Positions 1 through 4,397 of a DNA stretch of 5,615 bases are shown here, piece by piece. Numbering within the stretch: position 1 is the stretch's first letter; each line of letters begins with the position of its first letter. The notes below the pieces were generated by a model that saw nothing but the letters and a program-made list of their open reading frames with translations, searched no databases and was not told where the DNA came from. The position numbers and the translations under genes are program-made. Source of the stretch: Flavobacterium sp. UBA807 (GTDB lineage: Bacteria > Bacteroidota > Bacteroidia > Flavobacteriales > Flavobacteriaceae); assembly GCA_002296885.1 (NCBI GenBank), contig DBIH01000278.1:1-5615 (forward strand), written 5' to 3'.

Positions 1-605
1 TGTTTTAACAATTCGTTTGTAGTGGTTATAGTTGGCGTTGCTTGAATTTGTCTAGTTGGTCTAGCAGGTGGAATATTGCTTACACCCAATTGTCTTGTCC
101 GTATTGCTCCTGCAAGGTCTTCACCATACTCTACTTTAAGCCGTACTTTCCTGTCCTCAACAATAGTTTTCGGCAATCCTAAGTGTAATGCAGCTTCACG
201 AGAAGGTATTTTATCTCTCATACTCTCAAGAAGATATAGATCTTTTTCATCGTTCCATTGCACGGCATTATTTCTATTTGGGTCAAGCCTTCTACTACGT
301 TGCCTTAGAAGTGCAGGGCCACTAATATTTGTATCTGGGAATGAACGTCGAAATTTTTGTTCCAACTCTTTTACACTAAGTCTTGAGTTCTGTTCTAACC
401 ATTGATTTTGTCTTTCTGTATAATTATGTGATCTAATTCCTGTACTGGGTCGAAGGTGAGTAAACTGAGCATAGAAAACTTCAACTGATATTGCTCCGAA
501 ACGCTCAGTGAATTCTTTTTTCACTTTAGTTCTCTTTTCATTAAGCCGTTCGCGGATAAAGTTTTTCTTTTCTTCAGTCCACTTGTAAGGTTGTCTTGTA
601 GCCAT
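1..605 (-). CDS. Partial protein with three Myb/SANT-like DNA-binding repeats (C-terminus off the left edge)
   Basis: The frame starts at the ATG at 605-603 and stays open to base 1, giving 201 codons with no stop; the C-terminus lies outside the window. Three helical units of about 45 residues can be seen. Each opens with an aromatic-x-aromatic-T/N-E/D stretch and closes with a basic helix: residues 7-52 (YKWTEEK ... FTHLR), 59-107 (SHNYTERQ ... LLRQRSRRL) and 114-157 (AVQWNDEK ... EDRKVRLK). This resembles tandem Myb/SANT-like or HNH-nuclease-associated helix-turn-helix units, so DNA binding is inferred, not shown. From residue 165 the chain turns into a Pro/Thr/Gln-rich linker, suggesting another domain follows beyond the edge. 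No Shine-Dalgarno is seen; the start region is T-rich. The gene lies 130 bp downstream of the serine recombinase in the same orientation. I do not recognise a named family. Confidence 0.72.
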   Translation of the reverse strand, partial: MATRQPYKWTEEKKNFIRERLNEKRTKVKKEFTERFGAISVEVFYAQFTHLRPSTGIRSHNYTERQNQWLEQNSRLSVKELEQKFRRSFPDTNISGPALLRQRSRRLDPNRNNAVQWNDEKDLYLLESMRDKIPSREAALHLGLPKTIVEDRKVRLKVEYGEDLAGAIRTRQLGVSNIPPARPTRQIQATPTITTTNELLK

Positions 606-735
606 AAGCACAATGTATGGCCAATAATCAAAAGATGCAAATCAAAACATCTATTCCAGAAAAAATCGCACTAAATCGAAAATTTAAAAATAATCACTTT
701 CAAAGTTTGCATATAGTTAAAATCAAAGAACAAAT
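606..735. other. AT-rich spacer between the Myb/SANT-like gene and the serine recombinase
   Basis: This 130-bp spacer holds no ORF. Read on the + strand it carries AATCAAAA twice (626-633 and 640-647, a 14-bp period) and a small dyad AGATG/CATCT (633-637 and 648-652), all within about 50 bp upstream of the 605 start. These could be operator half-sites or chance in AT-rich DNA. I found no convincing Bacteroidota -33/-7 promoter at the right spacing and no terminator. Confidence 0.3.
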
Positions 736-1380
736 TTAAGTGGCCATTATCCTTTTAACCTTTATCACGGTATTCCGGCTAACACCATGTAGCTTACAAC
801 ACTCCGTCAATGAACTCCCTTTCTTCAAATCCGCAATCAACTTAGGATACTTCTTCTTCAAGTCGCTAATATCTTCCACACCTTCTGGCCTTCCCATTCT
901 CTTTCCTTTCCGTCGGGCTTCTGCAAGACCAGATTTAATCCGTTCAGAAAGTATCCGCTTCTCTTCTTGGGCTAGCTCACTATAAATAGCAATGATGATG
1001 TTAGTGACGAAACTTTCATTTCCGTTTTCATCAATAGATTCAAGACCACCGATATTTTTAAAAACTACTGCTATCTTCTTGCGATGAAGCTGATCTATTG
1101 TATTTCGGATGTCACGAGCGTTTCTTCCGATCCTTGAGATTTCGGTCACGATTACTTTCTGAAACTCGTTCTGGTTAGCAGAAGCAAGAAGCTCCTGCAA
1201 ATCCTGCCTGTCGGCAAGTGTTTTAGTTCCTGTAATCTTCGTGGCAATTACCTTTGTAATCATATAACCCTTCTGCTTGCAATATACTGTCAGATCTGAA
1301 ATCTGCCGATCATAATCTTGCTGTGCAGTTGAAACACGGATGAATAAGCAGGCCTTAGTCTTGTTTGTGAAAGTTTTCAT
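736..1380 (-). CDS. Small serine recombinase (resolvase/invertase family)
   Basis: This 214-residue protein has the full resolvase/invertase plan. The N-terminal catalytic domain (about 8-150) carries the IRVST motif with Arg15 and the nucleophile Ser17. EISRIGRN places Arg83 and Arg86 where the active-site arginines of gamma-delta resolvase lie (Arg68, Arg71). A long E-helix region follows (about 128-160, SELAQEEKRILSERIKSGL). The C-terminal helix-turn-helix is at about 187-210 (GSSLTECCKLHGVSRNTVIKV). Such enzymes cut both strands through a phosphoserine link and resolve or invert DNA between short sites. The Asp that precedes Arg68 in gamma-delta is Ser82 here, a change common in the family. 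The ATG at 1380 is the only good start. No transposase or invertible promoter is visible, so its role (resolution of a mobile element, phase variation, or stabilisation) is open. A terminator at 1436-1478 separates it from the upstream genes, so it needs its own promoter within 1381-1435. Confidence 0.93.
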   Translation of the reverse strand: MKTFTNKTKACLFIRVSTAQQDYDRQISDLTVYCKQKGYMITKVIATKITGTKTLADRQDLQELLASANQNEFQKVIVTEISRIGRNARDIRNTIDQLHRKKIAVVFKNIGGLESIDENGNESFVTNIIIAIYSELAQEEKRILSERIKSGLAEARRKGKRMGRPEGVEDISDLKKKYPKLIADLKKGSSLTECCKLHGVSRNTVIKVKRIMAT

Positions 1381-1435
1381 TTAGTGAAAATAGCAGAAAG
1401 TATCTAAAGGGAAATATTTCTCTACCAGACATTTT

Positions 1436-1478
1436 AAAAAAAAACATGTACGGCTTGATTTTAATTTAGCCATACATG
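1436..1478 (-). terminator. Rho-independent terminator of the leftward two-gene unit
   Basis: Arms 1445-1455 and 1468-1478 pair over 11 bp around a 12-nt loop. The single non-Watson-Crick position (1451/1472) is C-A read rightward but a G-U wobble in the leftward RNA. In that direction the stem is followed at once by nine U (A-tract at 1436-1444). The asymmetry fixes the working strand as minus. It lies about 150 nt beyond the stop of the 2066-1626 gene and about 55 bp before the recombinase start, so it ends the upstream unit and insulates the recombinase. Confidence 0.82.
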
Positions 1479-1480
1479 CT

Positions 1481-1507
1481 TAATTGTAACTCCTCATCGG
1501 ATTGATT
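1481..1507. repeat. 27-bp imperfect direct repeat, copy A
   Basis: This copy shares 23 of 27 positions with 1528-1554, in the same orientation. Conserved blocks are TAATTG, ACTCCT and GGATTGATT; mismatches fall at positions 7, 8, 15 and 18. It sits about 100 bp upstream of the serine recombinase start. It has little internal symmetry, unlike a classical res subsite. It could be a protein-binding site or a relic of a small duplication. Confidence 0.75.
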
Positions 1508-1527
1508 ATTAGTAAATGGCTTTTATT

Positions 1528-1554
1528 TAATTGAGACTCCTTATTGGATTGATT
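1528..1554. repeat. 27-bp imperfect direct repeat, copy B
   Basis: This is the second copy of the repeat at 1481-1507, 47 bp away start to start (about 4.5 helical turns). The same TAATTG, ACTCCT and GGATTGATT blocks are present. The 20-bp spacer between the copies holds nothing recognisable. Confidence 0.75.
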
Positions 1555-1591
1555 TTATAGCGATCGTAGCTATGCCATGTCGTAATTATTT

Positions 1592-1617
1592 TTGAATACT
1601 GCTTTTCTTTTATTCAA
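1592..1617. other. Stem-loop just downstream of the 2066-1626 gene
   Basis: TTGAATA (1592-1598) and TATTCAA (1611-1617) form a perfect 7-bp stem with a 12-nt loop, eight bases past the leftward stop codon. No U-tract follows in either direction, so it is a weak terminator candidate or a 3'-end stabilising hairpin. The proper terminator lies further on at 1436-1478. Confidence 0.35.
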
Positions 1618-1625
1618 GCAACCAT

Positions 1626-2066
1626 TTAAAACCGCTTCATATACATTACATGCTCACAAGAAGCCTGCACATAACCAGACAGCAAACCGAAATGATCTTC
1701 CGTTTCTTTGTTGTTATCAATGTATCGGAAAATTAACCGCCTCAATTTTATTCCTTCGATGACAACTTCTTTTCGCTCTTTCATCAGAACCATACCTTGG
1801 TTTTCGTATACTTCCTTCACTTTGAGGAATTCACCATGACCATCGATAGCTTGTGGACTTCCTGCAGCTCGATGGTATTCATAATATACAGAAATATCCT
1901 TCATTGACTTCCCGTCACTACGAATTATTTCCGCAAGCTCTTTTTTCATTTCCGGAATATGCCACGTTCTTGCAACCTCTTTACCATTTAAGTTTACAAC
2001 TGCTGTTTCTGGAATGCCTCCAGATGCAGAGTAAATTGGTTTGACAATAAATATTTGATTTTTCAT
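1626..2066 (-). CDS. Hypothetical protein of 146 residues, unknown function
   Basis: I chose the ATG at 2066 (MKNQIFIVKPIYSAS...), giving 146 residues. The same frame is open to an ATG at 2153, but those extra 29 residues (Lys/Ile-rich, low complexity) would overlap the end of the upstream gene by 16 bp and look like AT-rich leader. The leader just before 2066 is A-rich (AAATATAAAATACATCAA), as is usual for Bacteroidota translation starts. I do not recognise a family. The protein is soluble, with no signal peptide or membrane segment. It is rich in predicted strand (IFIVKPIYS, TAVVNLNGKEVA, EVVIEGIKLRRLIFRYI), with a central YYEYHRAAGSP segment and two Cys-free halves before a lone Cys near the C-terminus (QASCEHVMYMKRF). 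It follows the 2527-2138 gene by 71 bp and is probably co-transcribed with it. A cargo, defence-accessory or immunity role is possible from context only. Confidence 0.7.
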   Translation of the reverse strand: MKNQIFIVKPIYSASGGIPETAVVNLNGKEVARTWHIPEMKKELAEIIRSDGKSMKDISVYYEYHRAAGSPQAIDGHGEFLKVKEVYENQGMVLMKERKEVVIEGIKLRRLIFRYIDNNKETEDHFGLLSGYVQASCEHVMYMKRF

Positions 2067-2137
2067 TTGATGTATTTTATATTTTGTTAGATTTAATACT
2101 TGTATCACTTTTATCTTTATAATGAAATAAATATGCT

Positions 2138-2527
2138 TTAGTGTTTTTCCCATTGAAGGATTAACCCATTATAATTGTCGTCGGGAATTTTGCTATGTCT
2201 TTCCAAGAACCCGATGTTAGCAATTGCCAAAACACCTTCTGCCTGAGTTTGCCAAATTCCGCTACTTCCCCAATGTTCAAGTTGTCCAACAGCATTGGCG
2301 TATAATTTATTTCGATCCTTTTCATTTGAAGCTAACCAGTCAGATTCCCAACCTTCGAGCATGTCGAGCACTAAATCCATTATAAATTCTAAATTGTCCT
2401 TAGGGATTATAATACCTATTCCGCCTTCAGAATCGTTCTTGTAAAAAGCTCCAATTGACACCAACTTTACAAGAGGTGTAGGAGGTAAAAAAAACTTACT
2501 CATTCTATTTGTCTGTTCGATTTTCAT
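2138..2527 (-). CDS. Hypothetical protein of 129 residues, unknown function
   Basis: The first ATG is at 2527 (MKIEQTNRMSKFFLPP...), giving 129 residues. A TTG at 2536 would add three residues but is a poor start in Bacteroidota, and an ATG at 2503 (MSKFFLPP...) is a shorter alternative. The frame is open upstream only to a TAG about 40 codons before 2527, with no ATG in between. The protein is acidic to neutral and Trp-rich in its second half (EGWESDWL, LEHWGSSGIWQTQAEG, LQWEKH). It has a glycine-rich strand-like stretch (SEGGIGIIIPKDN) and a likely amphipathic helix (LEFIMDLVLDMLEGW). No signal peptide, membrane segment or catalytic motif can be seen. It is the first gene of the leftward pair, divergent from the excisionase/integrase operon. 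I do not recognise the family; function is unknown. Confidence 0.68.
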   Translation of the reverse strand: MKIEQTNRMSKFFLPPTPLVKLVSIGAFYKNDSEGGIGIIIPKDNLEFIMDLVLDMLEGWESDWLASNEKDRNKLYANAVGQLEHWGSSGIWQTQAEGVLAIANIGFLERHSKIPDDNYNGLILQWEKH

Positions 2528-2600
2528 AAGTGCCAATTTTTTAAGATTATTTACGCGAGTATAGAAGTAACCGGAATCCCTTGGCTCAGGCTAAGAGAAG

Positions 2601-2619
2601 TTTTCCCCTAATTTTCCCC
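2601..2619. repeat. Tandem TTTTCCCC tract
   Basis: TTTTCCCC occurs at 2601-2608 and again at 2612-2619, separated by TAA, an 11-bp period or about one helical turn. It stands out from the surrounding composition. It could be a direct-repeat protein site such as an arm-type integrase or excisionase site. Confidence 0.45.
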
Positions 2620-2702
2620 CTATGAACACATAAGCTGATCGTAACCAGCTACAAAATTTCAGACACTTTCATAGGCATACGCCTGTCTTGTTTCAATCAA
2701 CC

Positions 2703-2720
2703 TCTGTTCATATAAACAGA
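2703..2720. promoter_or_regulatory. Dyad TCTGTT-N6-AACAGA, candidate operator
   Basis: Six-bp perfect arms flank CATATA; the inner ATAT is itself symmetric, so 16 of 18 positions fit a palindrome. It lies about 140 bp upstream of the excisionase-like start and is the first of four evenly spaced dyads. Confidence 0.4.
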
Positions 2721-2732
2721 AGTTACTTCACT

Positions 2733-2747
2733 TGGACAATTTGTCCA
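2733..2747. promoter_or_regulatory. 15-bp palindrome TGGACAA-T-TTGTCCA, candidate operator
   Basis: Seven-bp perfect arms around a single central T form the tightest palindrome in the window. The compact odd-centred form suits a homodimeric HTH repressor or a recombination accessory protein. The binding partner is unknown; the small HTH protein downstream is one candidate. Confidence 0.5.
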
Positions 2748-2763
2748 TTTCATTCCGGCGAAA

Positions 2764-2774
2764 CAACCCGGTTG
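2764..2774. promoter_or_regulatory. Dyad CAACC-C-GGTTG, candidate operator
   Basis: Five-bp perfect arms flank one central base, centred 29 bp from the TGGACAA palindrome. It is short and would be unremarkable alone; it is listed because of the regular spacing with its neighbours. Confidence 0.3.
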
Positions 2775-2777
2775 CCA

Positions 2778-2820
2778 TGAAATATTAAAATCAGAACCAA
2801 CAGCGTTCGTAAATATTTCA
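2778..2820. promoter_or_regulatory. 9-bp inverted repeat TGAAATATT ... AATATTTCA
   Basis: The arms at 2778-2786 and 2812-2820 are perfect inverted copies separated by 25 nt. The right arm ends 41 bp before the excisionase-like start, so it lies in or near the promoter or leader. It could be a pair of half-sites for a regulator or recombinase, or an RNA stem. No U-tract follows, so it is not a standard terminator. Confidence 0.45.
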
Positions 2821-2861
2821 CAACTCACTATTTCCCTTACTCTATTAAATTCTACACTCGT

Positions 2862-3143
2862 ATGAACCGTGAAACACTGTACATCAATAATGAAGCTCAG
2901 GTCAAGTCACTTGAAAAGAAGATCGATGATCTTTACAATATCATCGAAAAGTTCATCGCCGAAAAACAAAGCATTGGTGATTGGATGAATGAAGAACTGA
3001 CCATGAATATCACCGGGCTAGGTAAGACTAAACTTTATGAGTTACGGAATACCGGAAAAGTCAGGAGTTCCAGTCTTACAGAGCGTAAATTGTTTTACAG
3101 GCGAAGTGATTTAGAACGGCTATTGAATAAGAACCAGAAATGA
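2862..3143 (+). CDS. Excisionase-like helix-turn-helix protein
   Basis: This 93-residue protein has two parts. Residues 10-38 form a probable coiled coil (AQVKSLEKKIDDLYNIIEKFIAEK). Residues 41-90 form a winged helix-turn-helix of the MerR/excisionase type: MNITGLGKTKLYELRNTGKV is the HTH, followed by a short wing and the typical end FYRRSDLERLLN. Proteins of this size and form directly upstream of Bacteroidota integrases act as excision factors or small regulators, bending DNA at the attachment site and tipping the recombinase toward excision; that role is inferred from family and position. The stop is 8 bp before the integrase ATG, so the two are surely co-transcribed. The start at 2862 follows the dyad-rich region, which it may bind. 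No Shine-Dalgarno is visible. Confidence 0.82.
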   Translation: MNRETLYINNEAQVKSLEKKIDDLYNIIEKFIAEKQSIGDWMNEELTMNITGLGKTKLYELRNTGKVRSSSLTERKLFYRRSDLERLLNKNQK

Positions 3144-3151
3144 AAATATAA

Positions 3152-4372
3152 ATGATAGGCACATTATGCTCCATACGATTCTTCTTGAATTACAGGGCAC
3201 AAAAGAATGAAACTAAAGTTCCCATCTGTTTGCGGATAAACGTTAACCGGAAAAAAGCAGAGCTCTTTCTCAATCAATATATCGATCCAAAGTTCTGGGA
3301 TGATAATAAGGAGCGTGTGATCGTTCAGAAAAAAAGCGATGGATTTATTAACCACAGCTTAAATGAAATCGATAATAAGATCACCGAAATTGTATGGGAA
3401 CTAGAAGAAGCGAAAGAAGTTGTAACTGCAAAAATTGTAATGCAAAGACTCACCGGTAAGAGTAAGCATAGTAAAAACTCCGTCTTGCTTTTTATTGATC
3501 GATTCATTGAAGAAGCTAAAGCCAAGGGCGAGTTGACCAAGGTTGTGATTATGCAATATAAGACTATGCGGATTCACCTATCAAATTATATAAAGTCCAC
3601 AGGCAGAGATGAAATTATGCTTTCACAGCTTAAACGATCAGACTTGGACGGCTTTGAACATCATCTGCTAACATACATTCATCCAACACTAAAACGCGCC
3701 ATGAATCGAAACACCTCAAACAAATATATGGTGAGGTTAAAGACAGTAATACATAACGCTATCAGGAAACAAATAATCACAGCAAATCCATATGATGGAT
3801 TTAAAATAAAAAACGTAAAAGTGGAAAAAACCTTTTTAACGTCAGAAGAACTAGAACAATTAAAAGTTCATGATCTTAGCGGAAACGAAAGTTTAATTCG
3901 AGTTAGAGATTTCTTTTTATTCAGTGTTTATACGGGGCTACGATTCTCTGATGCCATTGCATTGAAAGATGATAACATAAAAAAAGCAAAGAAAGGCAGA
4001 CTATGGCTACTAAGTACTCAGAAGAAAACGAACGATCCAATTGAGATTCCAATGTTTGAACAAGCAAAAGAGATCTATGATAAATACGAAGCTCATAGAT
4101 TAGCTACCGGATTCGTCTTGCCGCGTTTGAGCAATCAAAAAGTCAATACCTACTTGAGAGAGATATTTAAAATTGTAGGGATCAATAAACATGTTCATCA
4201 TCATGTTGCACGGCACACTTTCGCTACAACTGTTCTTCTTGAAAATGGTGTCGATATTAAAACTGTAAGCCGGTTCATGGGCCACTACTCAGTGAAAAGC
4301 ACGGAAGTTTATGCCAAGATCACGAAGGATCTTTTAGAAAATGTTGCAGGTAGGATTGATAAATTGAACTAA
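3152..4372 (+). CDS. Tyrosine recombinase / integrase of a Bacteroidota integrative element
   Basis: At 406 residues, this matches the full length usual for Bacteroidota element integrases. The order is an N-terminal arm-type DNA-binding domain (about 5-90, with RFFLNYRAQKNETKVPICLRI and IDPKFWD), a SAM-like core-binding domain (about 108-212, ending AIRKQIITANPYDGF), and the catalytic domain (about 225-400). Catalytic residues are all present: Arg264 in YTGLRFSDA, a Lys around 291-292 in STQKKTND, His351-x-x-Arg354 in HHVARHTFAT, His378 in FMGHYS, and the nucleophile Tyr387 in STEVYAKI. The enzyme cuts and rejoins DNA at attachment sites through a 3'-phosphotyrosine link. It is the second gene of an operon with the excisionase-like protein (8-bp gap, A-rich leader). 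Its 3' end faces the copper ATPase gene with only 25 bp between them. It appears intact and probably active. Confidence 0.96.
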   Translation: MIGTLCSIRFFLNYRAQKNETKVPICLRINVNRKKAELFLNQYIDPKFWDDNKERVIVQKKSDGFINHSLNEIDNKITEIVWELEEAKEVVTAKIVMQRLTGKSKHSKNSVLLFIDRFIEEAKAKGELTKVVIMQYKTMRIHLSNYIKSTGRDEIMLSQLKRSDLDGFEHHLLTYIHPTLKRAMNRNTSNKYMVRLKTVIHNAIRKQIITANPYDGFKIKNVKVEKTFLTSEELEQLKVHDLSGNESLIRVRDFFLFSVYTGLRFSDAIALKDDNIKKAKKGRLWLLSTQKKTNDPIEIPMFEQAKEIYDKYEAHRLATGFVLPRLSNQKVNTYLREIFKIVGINKHVHHHVARHTFATTVLLENGVDIKTVSRFMGHYSVKSTEVYAKITKDLLENVAGRIDKLN

Positions 4373-4397
4373 ACATATGATGAAATTGAGAAGAAAA
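4373..4397. other. 25-bp convergent junction between the integrase and the copper ATPase gene
   Basis: Both genes end here in convergent orientation. There is no hairpin or terminator; the leftward reading is simply T-rich. If the integrative element ended beside its integrase, the attachment site would have to lie here or within either gene end. No duplicate of this stretch is seen elsewhere in the window. Confidence 0.4.

Larger units (their letters stand above)
2528..2861. other. Divergent control region between the unknown pair and the xis-int operon
   Basis: This 334-bp noncoding stretch must hold the promoters for both divergent units. It contains a doubled TTTTCCCC tract (2601-2619), a small dyad AGCTG/CAGCT (2633-2637 and 2646-2650), and four further dyads between 2703 and 2820 listed separately. 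No tRNA, CRISPR or long ORF is present. I could not place a TTTG/TAnnTTTG promoter with proper spacing on either strand. By analogy with other integrative elements, this is where an integrase, excisionase or repressor would bind; that is inference. Confidence 0.5.

Noticed and set aside
76..405. Rightward ORF of 109 codons near the left end
   Set aside because: It is antisense to the longer, uninterrupted leftward frame with coherent repeats. Its Ser/Leu/Phe-rich composition is typical of an antisense shadow.
1381..1435. Bacteroidota-type promoter (TTTG / TAnnTTTG) for the serine recombinase
   Set aside because: Partial matches exist but no -7 and -33 pair with proper spacing could be found, so no promoter is annotated.
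1557..1573. Dyad ATAGC/GCTAT around CGATCG
   Set aside because: The five-bp arms have no U-tract and no supporting context; such dyads are expected by chance in this AT-rich gap.
2067..2153. 29-residue N-terminal extension of the 146-residue unknown protein
   Set aside because: The extension is low-complexity Lys/Ile-rich, overlaps the previous gene, and the ATG at 2066 has a typical A-rich leader.
2528..2536. TTG start three codons upstream of the 129-residue unknown protein
   Set aside because: An in-frame ATG follows at once and TTG starts are rare in Bacteroidota.
2550..2600. Possible tRNA 3' end as an integration target
   Set aside because: No cloverleaf, T-loop consensus or CCA-proximal stem can be drawn on either strand.
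2663..2690. Short hairpin AGGC-ATAC-GCCT as a terminator
   Set aside because: The stem is only four base pairs, no rightward gene lies upstream to be terminated, and the following bases are not a clean T-tract.
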